From assembly GCA_001298575.1 (NCBI GenBank), contig LJCV01000110.1, forward strand, positions 122,032-186,031: DNA of 64,000 bases, given 5' to 3'. Within the stretch, counting starts at the first letter, position 1; each line of letters starts with the position of its first letter. This DNA is from Actinobacteria bacterium OK074 (GTDB lineage: Bacteria; Actinomycetota; Actinomycetes; Streptomycetales; Streptomycetaceae). Shown here one piece after another: positions 42,266 through 52,831 of this stretch. Position numbers and translations under genes: made by a program. The notes beneath the pieces are model-generated. The model was not told the DNA's origin, made no database searches, and saw only the letters and a list, made by a program, of their open reading frames with translations.

Positions 42266-43720
42266 ATGGGGATAGTCGCCGGGTTGGACAGTTCACCCGA
42301 ATTCACTCGCATCGTCGTGTGTGACACGGACACGGGGGCCGTGCTCAGGCAGGGTTACGCGCCGCACCCGATGGACTCGTCCGAGGGCGGCGGCCGTCCT
42401 TCCGATGTCGATCCGCAGGCGTGGCTGCTGTCCCTGGGCGAGGCCGCGAGCGGTGGGCTCCTCGAAGGTGTGCAGGCCATCGGGGTGTCCGCGCAGCAGA
42501 ACGCGCTGATCGCCCTCGACGCGCAGGGCAACACCGTACGGCCCGCCCTCGTCGGCAGTGACAAGCGTGCCCAGGTGGCCGCCGCCGATCTCGTCGACGC
42601 CCTCGGCGGGCGGCAGGCGTGGGCCGAAGCGGTCGGTACGGTTCCGCAGGCTCCCCTGCCCGTCACCAAGCTCCGCTGGCTCGCCAAGAACGAACCCGAC
42701 AACGCCCTGCGCGCCGCCGTCCTCATGCAGGCCCACGACTGGCTCGTCTGGCAGCTCCTCGGGCGGCCCGTGCGGCGGACCACCGACCGCGGGGGCGCCT
42801 CCGGGACCGGGTACTGGTCCGCCGTCACCGGGTCCTACCGTTCCGATCTCGTCGAACTCGCGCTCGGGCACCAGGTGATGCTGCCGGAGGTCATCGGGCC
42901 CTCCGAGGCCGCCGGGACCACCCCCGAGGGGCTGCTCATCTCCGCCGGGACCGGGGAGACCATGGCCGCCGCGCTGGGGCTGGGCATGGGGCTCGGCGAC
43001 GCCGTCGTCTCGCTCGGGGCCTCCGGGTCCGTCATGGCCATCCACCCCGAGCCGCTCGTCGACCCCTCCGGGATGATCACCTCCCTCGCCGACGCCACCG
43101 GCATGCACCTGCCCGTCGTCACCACCCTCAACGCCGTACGCACCCTGCGCGGTGCCGCCGAACTGCTCGGGCTCGCCGATCTCGAAGCCCTCTCCGAGCT
43201 GGCCATGAAGTCGACCCCCGGGTCGCACGGGCTCGTACTGCTGCCCTATCTGGAGGGCGAGCGGACGCCGAGTCTGCCGCACACCGCGGGCACCCTCGCC
43301 GGGCTGCGGCGCGAGTCCATGAAGCCCGAGCACCTCGCGCGTGCCGCCTTCGAGGGCATGCTGTGCGGGCTCGCCGACGCGCTCGACGTGCTGCGCGGGC
43401 GTGGCGTCGACGTCCGGCGGATCTTCCTCCTCGGCGCCGCCGCCGAACTGCCCGCCGTGCAGGCCGCGGCGCCCGCGCTCTTCGGCGTGCAGGTCGTCGT
43501 GCCGCAGCCCGCCGACTACGCCGCGATCGGCGCCGCCCGGCAGGCCGCCTGGGCGCTCGGCGTCTCCCAGGGCACCCTCGACCCGCGCACCCCGCCCGCC
43601 TGGCAGGGCGCCGTCGCCCAGGTGCTCGACCCGGGCGAGGACCTCGCGGTCGGCCAGGCCGTACGCCAGCAGTACGTGTCCGTACGGGAGCAGACCCACC
43701 CGGGCGCCTTCCGCACCTGA
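42266..43720 (+). CDS. FGGY-family carbohydrate kinase (xylulokinase-like)
   Basis: 484 residues with an FGGY layout: an N-terminal ATPase-type strand (IVAGLDSSPEFTRIVVCD), GVSAQQNALIALD where xylulokinases have GxSGQMHGxVxLD, and GDAVVSLGASGSVMA, then LLPYLEGERTP typical of FGGY kinases. Replacement of the QMHG substrate loop by QQNA and the absence of the usual GGGAxS loop (LLGAAAELPAVQ here) make the sugar and even the activity uncertain. It stands alone, before a 418-bp gap. Confidence 0.75.
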   Translation: MGIVAGLDSSPEFTRIVVCDTDTGAVLRQGYAPHPMDSSEGGGRPSDVDPQAWLLSLGEAASGGLLEGVQAIGVSAQQNALIALDAQGNTVRPALVGSDKRAQVAAADLVDALGGRQAWAEAVGTVPQAPLPVTKLRWLAKNEPDNALRAAVLMQAHDWLVWQLLGRPVRRTTDRGGASGTGYWSAVTGSYRSDLVELALGHQVMLPEVIGPSEAAGTTPEGLLISAGTGETMAAALGLGMGLGDAVVSLGASGSVMAIHPEPLVDPSGMITSLADATGMHLPVVTTLNAVRTLRGAAELLGLADLEALSELAMKSTPGSHGLVLLPYLEGERTPSLPHTAGTLAGLRRESMKPEHLARAAFEGMLCGLADALDVLRGRGVDVRRIFLLGAAAELPAVQAAAPALFGVQVVVPQPADYAAIGAARQAAWALGVSQGTLDPRTPPAWQGAVAQVLDPGEDLAVGQAVRQQYVSVREQTHPGAFRT

Positions 43721-44139
43721 TCACACCCGGCAGGAATCGGCAGCATCTGATCGGCATCCTGCCTGCCTGGGCTGCGGCTTCCGGATCCGGTCGGCCGAAG
43801 CCTCCCTGCGCCTTCCGTGTCCGGTCGGCCGAAGCCCCCGCCCCCTCCCGCACCACCGGACCCGCACCCGCCGCGCCCCTGCGCGCCCTGCCGTGCCACC
43901 ATCGGCCTAGACCCCAGGGTGGATCCCGCCCCCGACTTTTGCCCGCTCTCGGCTAAATCCGCTGGGGTAACAGGGGCCGAGTGTCCGACGATAGGGAGTG
44001 GTGCACCGTCACCCCTGCCCGCGCCCCGTCCACACCCTGCCCGTGACCTGCCCGTGACCGGTCCACGACCGGCTGCCCACGCCCCGTACACGCCCCGCCC
44101 TGTTGACCGCCCCTCCGCCGACGACCCCGAGAGACTGGC
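43721..44139. other. Intergenic region with a 17-bp direct repeat
   Basis: 418 bp without a supported gene. TCCGGTCGGCCGAAGCC occurs at 43786-43802 and 43820-43836. The rest upstream of the ABC transporter is Pro-codon-like low-complexity sequence. I see no riboswitch I can name. Confidence 0.5.
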
Positions 44140-45879
44140 GTGCTCATACGACTTCTGCGGGCCCATATGCGGCCCTACAAGAAACCCATCGGACTCCTGG
44201 TGCTGCTGCAGTTCCTGCAGACGTGCGCCGCGCTCTATCTGCCCACCCTCAACGCGCACATCATCGACAACGGCGTCGTCAAAGGCGACACCCAGTACAT
44301 CCTGCTCTTCGGCGCCCTGATGGTCGGCGTCTCGCTGGCGCAGGTCGTGTGCAACATGGGGGCCGTCTACTACGGCGCCCGCACCGCCTCCGCGCTCGGC
44401 CGGGACATGCGGGCCGGGGTGTTCGACCGGGTGCAGTCGTTCTCCGCGCGCGAGGTCGGCCACTTCGGGGCGCCGTCGCTGATCACCCGGACGACCAACG
44501 ACGTCCAGCAGGTGCAGATGCTCGCCCTGATGACGTTCACCCTGATGGCGTCGGCGCCGATCATGTGCGTGGGTGGCATCGTGATGGCGCTCAGCCTGGA
44601 CGTGCCGCTGTCGGGGGTGCTCGTCGCCGTCGTCCCGACCCTCGGCATCGGTGTGACGCTGCTCGTACGGCATCTGCGGCCGCTGTTCCGTTCGATGCAG
44701 ACGCGGCTGGACACGGTCAACCGGGTGCTGCGCGAGCAGATCACCGGCAACCGCGTGATCCGCGCCTTCGTCCGGGACGAGTACGAGAAGGACCGCTTCC
44801 GGAAGTCGAACGAGGACCTCACCGAGATGTCGCTGGCCACCGGCCGCACGCTCGCGCTGATGTTCCCGCTGGTCATGACGGTGGTGAACCTGTCGTCGAT
44901 CGCGGTGGTGTGGTTCGGCGCGCACCGGATCAACAGTGGCGGGATGGCGATCGGTGACCTCACCGCCTTCCTGGCCTATCTGATGCAGATCGTGATGTCC
45001 GTGATGATGGCCACCTTCATGTTCATGATGGTGCCGCGCGCGGAGGTGTGCGCCGAGCGCATCCAGGAGGTTCTCGACACCTCCAGCAGTGTGGTTCCTC
45101 CGGCCGCCGATGCCTCCGTCTCACAGCTGCGGACGCACGGGCATCTGGAGATCCGGAGTGCCGGGTTCCGGTACCCGGGTGCCGAGGAGCCGGTGCTCAA
45201 GGCCGTCGACCTGGTCGCCCGGCCGGGGCTGACCACCGCCGTCATCGGGTCCACCGGCAGCGGCAAGTCGACGCTGCTCGGCCTGGTCCCGCGGCTGTTC
45301 GACGTCACCGAGGGCGAAGTGCTCGTGGGGGGCGTCGACGTGCGGGAGATCGGGCCCGAACTGCTCGCGAAGACCGTGGGGTTGGTGCCGCAGAAGCCGT
45401 ACCTCTTCAACGGGACCGTCGCCACCAACCTGCGCTACGGCAATCCGGACGCGACCGACGAGGAGCTGTGGCACGCGCTGGAGGTGGCGCAGGCCAAGGC
45501 GTTCGTGGCGGGGCTGGAGAACGGTCTTGACTCCCCCATCGCGCAGGGCGGCACCAACGTGTCCGGCGGGCAGCGGCAGCGGCTCGCGATTGCGCGCACC
45601 CTGGTACAGCGGCCGGAGATCTACCTCTTCGACGACTCCTTCTCCGCCCTCGACTACGCCACCGACGCGGCCCTGCGCGCCGCCCTGGCCCGGGAGACGG
45701 CGAGCGCGACCGTCGTGATCGTCGCGCAGCGCGTGGCGACCATCCGGGACGCCGACCGGATCGTCGTCCTGGACGAGGGCCGGGTCGTGGGCACCGGACG
45801 CCATCACGAGCTGATGGCGGGCAACGAGACCTACCGCGAGATCGTGCTCTCCCAGCTCACGGAAGCGGAGGCTGCCTGA
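44140..45879 (+). CDS. ABC exporter half-transporter with degenerate catalytic site
   Basis: 579 residues: six membrane helices (about 1-330), then an ATPase domain with GSTGSGKST, signature VSGGQRQR and Walker B YLFDDS. The catalytic Glu after the Walker B Asp is replaced by Asp, as in the inactive site of heterodimeric exporters (TM287/288, TmrAB types). It overlaps the next gene by 1 bp, its partner. Substrate unknown; these may export drugs, lipids or peptides. Confidence 0.9.
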   Translation: MLIRLLRAHMRPYKKPIGLLVLLQFLQTCAALYLPTLNAHIIDNGVVKGDTQYILLFGALMVGVSLAQVVCNMGAVYYGARTASALGRDMRAGVFDRVQSFSAREVGHFGAPSLITRTTNDVQQVQMLALMTFTLMASAPIMCVGGIVMALSLDVPLSGVLVAVVPTLGIGVTLLVRHLRPLFRSMQTRLDTVNRVLREQITGNRVIRAFVRDEYEKDRFRKSNEDLTEMSLATGRTLALMFPLVMTVVNLSSIAVVWFGAHRINSGGMAIGDLTAFLAYLMQIVMSVMMATFMFMMVPRAEVCAERIQEVLDTSSSVVPPAADASVSQLRTHGHLEIRSAGFRYPGAEEPVLKAVDLVARPGLTTAVIGSTGSGKSTLLGLVPRLFDVTEGEVLVGGVDVREIGPELLAKTVGLVPQKPYLFNGTVATNLRYGNPDATDEELWHALEVAQAKAFVAGLENGLDSPIAQGGTNVSGGQRQRLAIARTLVQRPEIYLFDDSFSALDYATDAALRAALARETASATVVIVAQRVATIRDADRIVVLDEGRVVGTGRHHELMAGNETYREIVLSQLTEAEAA

Positions 45880-47810
45880 TGGCCGGCCCACCCATGGCAC
45901 GGATGATGGCCGGCGGCGGACCCGGCCAGCAGACCACCGACTTCAAGTCGTCGGCCAAGCGGCTGGTCGCCCTGTTCCGGCCCGAGCGGGCCGTGATGCT
46001 GCTGATGCTGCTGTGCGGGGCGCTGAGCGTGGGGCTCTCGGTCGTCGGGCCGAAGATCCTCGGCGAGGCCACCGACCACATCTTCGCCGGGATCATCGGC
46101 AAGGACCTGCCCGCCGGTTCGACCAAAGCCGAGGTCCTCTCGCGGATGCGGGCCAACGGCCAGGGCAGCGCCGCCGACATGCTCTCCGGCACCGACTTCA
46201 CGCCCGGCAAGGGCATCGACTTCACCGCCGTCGGGCACATCCTGCTGATCGCCCTGGGCGCGTTCCTGCTCTCCGGGCTGCTGATGGCGGCGGCCACCCG
46301 GCTGTCCAACATCGCCATCAACCGGACGGTCTACCGGATGCGCGAGAGCATCCAGTCGAAGCTGTCGCGGCTGCCGCTGTCGTACTACGACAAGGCGCGC
46401 CGCGGCGAGATCCTCAGCCGGGCGACGAACGACATCGACAACATCCAGCAGACCCTCCAGCAGTCGATGGGCCAGCTGGTCAACTCGACGCTGACCATCA
46501 TCGGCGTGCTGGTGATGATGTTCTACGTGTCGTGGCTGCTCGCGCTGGTGGCGCTGGTGACGGTGCCGCTGTCGTTCTACGTGTCCAAGCGGATCGGCAA
46601 GCGCTCGCAGCCGCACTTCGTGCAGCAGTGGCGTACGACCGGCAAACTCAACGCGCACATCGAGGAGATGTACACCGGGCACACCCTGGTGAAGGTCTTC
46701 GGGCGGCAGGAGCAGTCGGCGCAGCAGTTCGCCGAGGAGAACGAGCGGTTGTACCAGGCCGGGTTCAAGGCCCAGTTCAACTCCGGTGTCATGCAGCCGC
46801 TGATGATGTTCGTGTCGAACCTCAACTACGTGCTGGTCGCGGTCGTCGGCGGGCTGCGGGTCGCCTCGGGCGCGCTGTCCATCGGTGACGTGCAGGCGTT
46901 CATCCAGTACTCGCGGCAGTTCTCGATGCCGCTCACGCAGGTCGCGTCGATGGCGAACATGGTGCAGTCCGGGGTCGCCTCCGCCGAGCGGATCTTCGAA
47001 CTCCTCGACGCGGACGAGCAGGAGAGCGACCCGGTCCCGGGTGTGAAGCCGGACGAGCTGCGCGGGCGGGTCGCGCTGGAGAACGTGTCCTTCCGCTACG
47101 ACCCCGACAAGCCGCTGATCGAGGACCTCTCCCTGAAGGTGGAACCGGGGCAGACCGTCGCGATCGTCGGCCCGACGGGCGCCGGGAAGACCACCCTGGT
47201 CAACCTCCTCATGCGGTTCTACGAGGTCACGGGCGGCCGGATCACCCTGGACGGCGTCGACATCGCGACCATGACCCGCGACGAACTCCGGGCCGGCATC
47301 GGCATGGTGCTCCAGGACACCTGGCTGTTCGGCGGCACCATCGCGGAGAACATCGCGTACGGCGCCGCCCGCAAGGTCACCCGCGGGGACATCGAGGAGG
47401 CGGCCCGGGCCGCGCTCGCGGACCGGTTCATCCGCACCCTGCCCGAGGGGTACGACACGGTGATCGACGACGAGGGCACGGGGGTGAGCGCCGGTGAGAA
47501 GCAACTCATCACCATCGCGCGGGCGTTCCTGTCCGACCCGGTGATCCTCGTGCTCGACGAGGCGACGAGTTCGGTCGACACCCGTACGGAGGTGCTGATC
47601 CAGAAGGCGATGGCCAAACTCGCGCACGGGCGCACGTCGTTCGTGATCGCGCACCGGCTCTCCACCATCCGGGACGCGGACACGATCCTGGTCATGGAGA
47701 ACGGCTCGATCGTCGAACAGGGCACCCACCAGGACCTGTTGACGTCGGACGGCGCGTACGCACGGCTGTACAAGGCCCAGTTCGCGCAGGCGGTGGCGGA
47801 AGTCGACTGA
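45879..47810 (+). CDS. ABC exporter half-transporter with canonical Walker B
   Basis: 643 residues: a cytoplasmic N-terminus, six helices with a longer first outer loop, then an ATPase with GPTGAGKTT, Walker B LVLDEATSS (intact Glu) and signature VSAGEKQ in place of LSGGQ. Together with the upstream half-transporter (degenerate Walker B, intact signature), this gives one active and one degenerate ATP site, the pattern of a heterodimer. Confidence 0.92.
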   Translation: MAGPPMARMMAGGGPGQQTTDFKSSAKRLVALFRPERAVMLLMLLCGALSVGLSVVGPKILGEATDHIFAGIIGKDLPAGSTKAEVLSRMRANGQGSAADMLSGTDFTPGKGIDFTAVGHILLIALGAFLLSGLLMAAATRLSNIAINRTVYRMRESIQSKLSRLPLSYYDKARRGEILSRATNDIDNIQQTLQQSMGQLVNSTLTIIGVLVMMFYVSWLLALVALVTVPLSFYVSKRIGKRSQPHFVQQWRTTGKLNAHIEEMYTGHTLVKVFGRQEQSAQQFAEENERLYQAGFKAQFNSGVMQPLMMFVSNLNYVLVAVVGGLRVASGALSIGDVQAFIQYSRQFSMPLTQVASMANMVQSGVASAERIFELLDADEQESDPVPGVKPDELRGRVALENVSFRYDPDKPLIEDLSLKVEPGQTVAIVGPTGAGKTTLVNLLMRFYEVTGGRITLDGVDIATMTRDELRAGIGMVLQDTWLFGGTIAENIAYGAARKVTRGDIEEAARAALADRFIRTLPEGYDTVIDDEGTGVSAGEKQLITIARAFLSDPVILVLDEATSSVDTRTEVLIQKAMAKLAHGRTSFVIAHRLSTIRDADTILVMENGSIVEQGTHQDLLTSDGAYARLYKAQFAQAVAEVD

Positions 47811-47836
47811 GGCGTACGGGACTTGAAACCGGGTCT

Positions 47837-47868
47837 GGGGCCGTTCGCCGAACGTGGTGGGCGGCCCC
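47837..47868. terminator. Convergent terminator candidate
   Basis: GGGGCCG (47837-47843) pairs with CGGCCCC (47862-47868), and an inner CGTTC/GAACG hairpin lies between. It sits between the convergent ABC transporter and sigma factor genes. Confidence 0.5.
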
Positions 47869-47871
47869 GGC

Positions 47872-49164
47872 TCAGTCCAGGTAGCCCCGCAGCTGGTCCG
47901 CGAACGCGTGGTCCCGCAGCTTGTTGAGGGTCTTGGACTCGATCTGGCGTATGCGTTCCCGCGTGACGCCGAAGATGCGGCCGATCTCCTCCAGGGTGCG
48001 GGGGCGGCCGTCGGCGAGGCCGTAGCGGAGCTGGACGACCTTGCGTTCGCGCTCGCCGAGGGTGGACAGGACCGCCTCCAGGTGCTCGCGCAGCAGCAGG
48101 AAGGCGGCCGATTCGACGGGGCTGGCGGCGTCGCCGTCCTCGATGAGGTCGCCGAGGGCCACGTCGTCCTCCTCGCCGACCGGTGCGTGCAGCGAGACCG
48201 GTTCCTGCGCCAGGCGCAGCACTTCGCTGACGCGTTCGGGGAGCAGGTCGAGGTGGGCGGCGACCTCTTCGGGGCTGGGCTCGTAGCCGCGTTCCTGGAG
48301 CATCCGGCGCTGGACGCGCACGACCCGGTTGATCAACTCGACGACGTGGACCGGGACTCGGATGGTGCGGGCCTGGTCGGCGAGGGCTCGGGACATGGCC
48401 TGGCGGATCCACCAGGTGGCGTACGTCGAGAACTTGTAGCCGCGGGCGTAGTCGAACTTCTCAACTGCCCTGATCAGCCCGAGGTTTCCCTCCTGGACGA
48501 GGTCGAGCATGGTCAGCCCGCGCCCCACGTACCGCTTGGCGACGGAGACGACCAGCCGCAGGTTGGCCTCGATCAGCCGCCGCTTGGCCATCCGCCCCAT
48601 GACCACCAACTTGTCGAGGTCGGAGGCGAGTTGGGAGCCCAGGTCGGGGGTGGAGCTGAGCTTCTCCTCGGCGAAGAGACCGGCTTCGACCCGGCGGGCG
48701 AGTTCGACCTCCTCGGCCGCGGTGAGCAGCGGGATGCGGCCGATCTCGCGCAGGTACTGCCGGAACAGGTCGGAGGAGGGGCTCGCGCTCTCGGTACGGG
48801 TGCGGGTGCGGGGGGTGCGGAGGGGTTCGACGGGTTCGGCCGCGTCCATGGGGTCGGTGAGGCGGGTGACGACGACGGCCTCGACGGGCTCGGGCTCCTC
48901 GTCGGCCTCGGGCGGGCCCTCCGCTGTTTCCGGGGCCTCCGGGGCCTCCGGGTGGTGCGCGAGGCGGCTCTGGGGCGGGACCTGGCCGATGAGGTCGGTC
49001 CCGGGCGCCGCGGGGGTCACGGCGGCGGCGGTGACGGCACCGGTGGCCTCCATGTCCGCGGTGTCGTCGGCGTCTTCGGCGGCGTCCGCGGGGGTCGCGG
49101 GGGCGGCCTGACGGGGAGCGTCGGTACGGGGCATCCCGTTCTGGGTGAGGGTCTGGGTCTGCAC
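47872..49164 (-). CDS. hrdA: Principal-like RNA polymerase sigma-70 factor (HrdA type)
   Basis: 430 residues from GTG 49164, chosen because GGAGG lies 8 nt upstream; the frame extends to 49362 without a comparable site. Regions 1.2-4.2 are complete: [18 protein letters not shown] (1.2), [18 protein letters not shown] (2.3-2.4), [16 protein letters not shown] (3.0) and [18 protein letters not shown] (4.2). The N-terminal 130 residues are Pro/Ala/Glu-rich. The four Hrd proteins of Streptomyces are alike; HrdA is chosen because of its place beside dnaG and the ABC exporter genes, as I recall from S. coelicolor. Confidence 0.85.
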   Translation of the reverse strand: MQTQTLTQNGMPRTDAPRQAAPATPADAAEDADDTADMEATGAVTAAAVTPAAPGTDLIGQVPPQSRLAHHPEAPEAPETAEGPPEADEEPEPVEAVVVTRLTDPMDAAEPVEPLRTPRTRTRTESASPSSDLFRQYLREIGRIPLLTAAEEVELARRVEAGLFAEEKLSSTPDLGSQLASDLDKLVVMGRMAKRRLIEANLRLVVSVAKRYVGRGLTMLDLVQEGNLGLIRAVEKFDYARGYKFSTYATWWIRQAMSRALADQARTIRVPVHVVELINRVVRVQRRMLQERGYEPSPEEVAAHLDLLPERVSEVLRLAQEPVSLHAPVGEEDDVALGDLIEDGDAASPVESAAFLLLREHLEAVLSTLGERERKVVQLRYGLADGRPRTLEEIGRIFGVTRERIRQIESKTLNKLRDHAFADQLRGYLD

Positions 49165-49450
49165 GGGGGCGACCTCCAGGAATGTCGCTGCTGAGGCGTG
49201 CGGCAGCGGTACGTCGGGGATGTCGCCGACGGCTGCTCCGTCGGCCATCCCGTAGTCATTGAGCGGAACGGCGGGGGTGAGGGACCCGCGAGAAGCAGGC
49301 CGGCCGCGCTCCGGGGACTCAGGCACCGCACCCCAGTGTGGGGTAAGACACATCGCCGCCACGAGGGGCGTGCGGTGACTTTTTGAATCCGGCTCGTGAC
49401 TGGGTGGTTATGCCTGGCGGGTGTGCGGCGGGGCCCCTACGGGCGGCCGG

Positions 49451-51361
49451 TCACAGCGCCGCCGCGCCCCGCTCGCGCAACGCCTGGTCGTACTGCTGGA
49501 GCACCCACAGCTCGTTCTGGACGGCCGCCAGGGCCGGCAGGTCGCCCTCGGCGGCGAGGCGGGTGAAGGTCGACTGGACGTCGCGGATACGGCGTTCCAC
49601 CGCGCGGCGGCGGACCGTGACCAGCTGGAGGCCCGCGTACATCTCGTCGACCGTGCGGCGCATGATCGGTTCGACGGCCAGTTCGGTGACCATCGCGCGG
49701 ACCGCGTCGTCCGGGGCCGCCTCGCGCGCCTGGACCAGGTAGTCCTGCGGGTCCATGGCGCCGTACTCGGCGCCGCCCGCGTCGACGATGACCTGGCGGA
49801 CGGCGGCGTACTGCGACGTCGTGAACTCGTCGACCTCGAACGCGTCGAAGGCCGGGGCGACCAGGTCCGGGCGCTGGAGGGCGAGTTTGAGCAGTTCGCG
49901 TTCGGTCTTCGCCGCCGGGTTGCGCAGGGTCAGGGGCGGGCCCGCGAAGGGGCGCCCGCCGCCCTGGGGCTCCAGCTCACGGGTGGAGCGGGCCCCCTGG
50001 CCCGAGCCGCCGCCCGGTCCGCCCTGACCGGCATTGCGCCGGTGCAGGAAACCGACCCGGTCCACCACGAACTCCTGGTCCAGGATGCCCACCAGGCCCG
50101 CCAGTTCCACGGCCATCTCGCGGCGCGCGGTGCGTTCCTTGATCCGGGCGGCGACCGGGGCCGCCTCGTCCAGGGCCGCCGCCCGGCCGCCGGGGGTGTC
50201 CAGGTCGTAGCGGCGGACGATCTGCTGGAGGGCGAACTTGAACAGCGGGGTGCGCGGCTGGACGAGGTCGGCGACCGCCTCGTCGCCCTTGGCCAGGCGC
50301 AGTTCGCAGGGGTCCATGCCGTCGGGCGCAATCGCGATGTACGTCTCGGCGGCGAACTTCTGGTCGTCCTCGAAGGCGCGCAGGGCCGCGTTCTGGCCGG
50401 CCGCGTCGCCGTCGAAGGTGAAGATCACGCGCGCGCTGCCGTTGTCCATGAGCAGGCGGCGCAGGATCTTGATGTGGTCGGTGCCGAACGACGTGCCGCA
50501 GGTGGCGATCGCGGTCGTCACGCCCGCGAGATGGCAGGCCATGACGTCGGTGTAGCCCTCGACGACGACCGCGCGGCTGGACTTCGCGATGTCCTTCTTG
50601 GCGAGGTCGATGCCGTACAGGACCTGGGACTTCTTGTAGATCGGCGTCTCGGGCGTGTTCAGGTACTTGGGGCCGTTGTCGGACTCGTACAGCTTGCGGG
50701 CGCCGAAGCCGACGACCTCGCCGCCGATGTCCCGGATCGGCCACATCAGCCGGCCGCGGAAGCGGTCGATGGGGCCGCGGCGGCCCTCCTGTGAGATGCC
50801 GGACTGGACCAACTCCCGGTCGGTGAAGCCCTTGCCGCGCAGGAAGCGGGTGAGGTGGTCCCAGCCCTGGGGGCTGTAGCCGACGCCGAAGTGGACGGCG
50901 GCGGCCTGGTCGAAGCCGCGTTCGGCGAGGAAGATCCGCCCGGTGTCCGCCTCCGGGCTGACGGCGAGCTGCTCGGCGTACCACTCGGCGGCGATCTTGT
51001 GCGCCTCGACCAGGCGGATGCGTTCGCCGCGCTGGTGGGAGGGGTTGTAGCCGCCCTCCTCGTACCGCAGCGTGATGCCGGCCTGGCCGGCGAGCCGCTC
51101 GACCGCCTCGGAGAAGGAGAGGTGGTCGACCTTCATCACGAACGTGATGGTGTCGCCGCCCTCCTGACAGCCGAAGCAGTGGAAGAGCCCCTTGCTCGGG
51201 CTGACCTGGAAGGACGGCGACTTCTCGTCGTGGAACGGGCAGAGCCCCTTGAGGTTCCCACCGCCCGCGTTGCGCAACTGGAGGTACTCGGACACCACGG
51301 CGTCGATCGGGACCGCGTCCCGAACCGCCTTCACGTCCTCGTCGTTGATCCGTCCAGCCAC
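49451..51361 (-). CDS. dnaG: DNA primase
   Basis: 636 residues. The zinc-binding domain has C41, H44, C62, C65 (CPFHDEKSPSF, HCFGC). Then comes the core with GVGYSPQGWDHLTRFL and RGRLMWPIRD, and the TOPRIM fold with VVVEGYTDVMA and ARVIFTFDGDAAG. The C-terminal part contacts the helicase. It makes RNA primers at the fork. ATG start; it lies next to hrdA in the same direction but 286 bp away, so probably separately expressed. Confidence 0.96.
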   Translation of the reverse strand: MAGRINDEDVKAVRDAVPIDAVVSEYLQLRNAGGGNLKGLCPFHDEKSPSFQVSPSKGLFHCFGCQEGGDTITFVMKVDHLSFSEAVERLAGQAGITLRYEEGGYNPSHQRGERIRLVEAHKIAAEWYAEQLAVSPEADTGRIFLAERGFDQAAAVHFGVGYSPQGWDHLTRFLRGKGFTDRELVQSGISQEGRRGPIDRFRGRLMWPIRDIGGEVVGFGARKLYESDNGPKYLNTPETPIYKKSQVLYGIDLAKKDIAKSSRAVVVEGYTDVMACHLAGVTTAIATCGTSFGTDHIKILRRLLMDNGSARVIFTFDGDAAGQNAALRAFEDDQKFAAETYIAIAPDGMDPCELRLAKGDEAVADLVQPRTPLFKFALQQIVRRYDLDTPGGRAAALDEAAPVAARIKERTARREMAVELAGLVGILDQEFVVDRVGFLHRRNAGQGGPGGGSGQGARSTRELEPQGGGRPFAGPPLTLRNPAAKTERELLKLALQRPDLVAPAFDAFEVDEFTTSQYAAVRQVIVDAGGAEYGAMDPQDYLVQAREAAPDDAVRAMVTELAVEPIMRRTVDEMYAGLQLVTVRRRAVERRIRDVQSTFTRLAAEGDLPALAAVQNELWVLQQYDQALRERGAAAL

Positions 51362-51422
51362 AGGGGGATTCTACGGGGCCGGACCGACAGCCGGAGTCCG
51401 GCGGCAGCCGCTGTGCGGGCGC

Positions 51423-52685
51423 CTAGGCGATCAGTTCCTCCAGCGGCACATGCGGATCGGCCAACGCCTCCGTGTCCACGACCACCCGCTCCTTGATCAA
51501 CCGCTGGATCGGTTCCGTCACGTCCCACACGTTCACGTTCATCCCGGCCAGCACCTGCCCCTCCTTCACCCAGAAGGCGACGAACTCCCGCTTCCCGGCG
51601 TCCCCACGGACCACTACGTGGTCATACGCACCCGGCGGCGCCCAACCGCTGTACTCCATCCCGAGGTCGTACTGGTCGGAGAAGAAGTACGGCACCCGGT
51701 CGTACGTCACGTCCTGCCCGAGCATCGCCCGCGCGGCGACCGGCCCGCCGTTGAGGGCGTTGGCCCAGTGTTCGACGCGGAGGCGGCCGAAGAGCGGGTG
51801 CCGCAGGCGCGCGACGTCGCCGGCCGCGTAGATGTCGGGGTCGGACGTCCGCAGTTGCTCGTCGACCATGATGCCGCCGCCCCGGGAGCGGTGGGCCAGC
51901 TCCAGCCCCGCCGCCTCCGCGAGAGCCACGCGCGGTGCCGCGCCGATCGCGGCGAGGACGTCGTGCGCGAGGTGCTCCTCGCCGTCGTCGGTGCGGGCGG
52001 CCAGGACCATGCCGTCCTGGCCGGTGATCTCGGTGAGGCGGGCGCCGAAGTGGAAGCGGACGCCGTGCTCGCGGTGCAGGTCGGCGAAGAGGCCGCCGAG
52101 TTCGGGGCCGAGCACGCCGTGCAGCGGGGTCGGTTCGGGTTCGACGACGGTGACCTCGGCGCCGTACTCGCGGGCCGCCGCCGCGACCTCCAGGCCGATC
52201 CAACCGCCGCCCGCGATCACGAGGTGGCCGTTGTCCCGGCCGAGCGAGGCGAGGACGCCCTTGAGGCGTTCGGCGTGGGCGAGGCGGCGCAGGTGGTGCA
52301 CGCCGAGCAGGTCGGTGCCGGGGACGTCCAGGCGGCGGGGTTCGGCACCGGTGGCGATGAGCAGCTTGTCGTAGCGGACGACCGTGCCGTCGTCGCCGTA
52401 GCGGACGGTCTTCGCGGTGCGGTCGATCGCGACGACCGTCTGGCCGAGGTGCAGTTCGACGTCGTTGCGCGCGTACCAGGCGGGTTCGTGCACGAAGACG
52501 CTGTCGCGCTCCTCCTTACCGAGGAGGTAGCCCTTCGACAGCGGCGGGCGTTCGTAGGGATGGTCCCGCTCGTCGCAGATCAGTATCACCCGGCCGCTGA
52601 AACCCTCCGACCGGAGCGTCTCGGCCGCCTTCGCGCCGGCGAGACCTCCTCCGACGATGACGAACGTCTGGTCCGCGTCGACCAC
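51423..52685 (-). CDS. NAD(P)/FAD-dependent oxidoreductase (ferredoxin-reductase-like)
   Basis: 420 residues from GTG 52685, with AGGAGG 6 nt upstream (the open frame runs to 52778). FVIVGGGLAGAKAAETL binds FAD, LVIAGGGWIGLEVAAAA binds NAD(P)H, and DIYAAGDVARL is the second FAD contact. The domain order and the reductase C-terminus match ferredoxin or rubredoxin reductases of oxygenase systems. No ferredoxin or P450 is adjacent. Confidence 0.9.
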   Translation of the reverse strand: MVDADQTFVIVGGGLAGAKAAETLRSEGFSGRVILICDERDHPYERPPLSKGYLLGKEERDSVFVHEPAWYARNDVELHLGQTVVAIDRTAKTVRYGDDGTVVRYDKLLIATGAEPRRLDVPGTDLLGVHHLRRLAHAERLKGVLASLGRDNGHLVIAGGGWIGLEVAAAAREYGAEVTVVEPEPTPLHGVLGPELGGLFADLHREHGVRFHFGARLTEITGQDGMVLAARTDDGEEHLAHDVLAAIGAAPRVALAEAAGLELAHRSRGGGIMVDEQLRTSDPDIYAAGDVARLRHPLFGRLRVEHWANALNGGPVAARAMLGQDVTYDRVPYFFSDQYDLGMEYSGWAPPGAYDHVVVRGDAGKREFVAFWVKEGQVLAGMNVNVWDVTEPIQRLIKERVVVDTEALADPHVPLEELIA

Positions 52686-52831
52686 TTGATGCCTCCTGGA
52701 GAGGATGGATGTCGCCCCATGCGAGCGTCCTACACGGAGCGTGATGCGGGAAGGGGTCGTGGCCCGATCAGGCCACACAGGGTCACAGAGGGGTGTCGGT
52801 CAGACGGGGCGTATGCCCGGTGGGCCGCCGG

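Noticed and set aside
43941..44010. A possible c-di-AMP (ydaO-type) riboswitch upstream of the ABC transporter
   Set aside because: A few bases recall the motif (GCTAAATCCG, GGGGTAACAGGGG), but I could not build the required stems.
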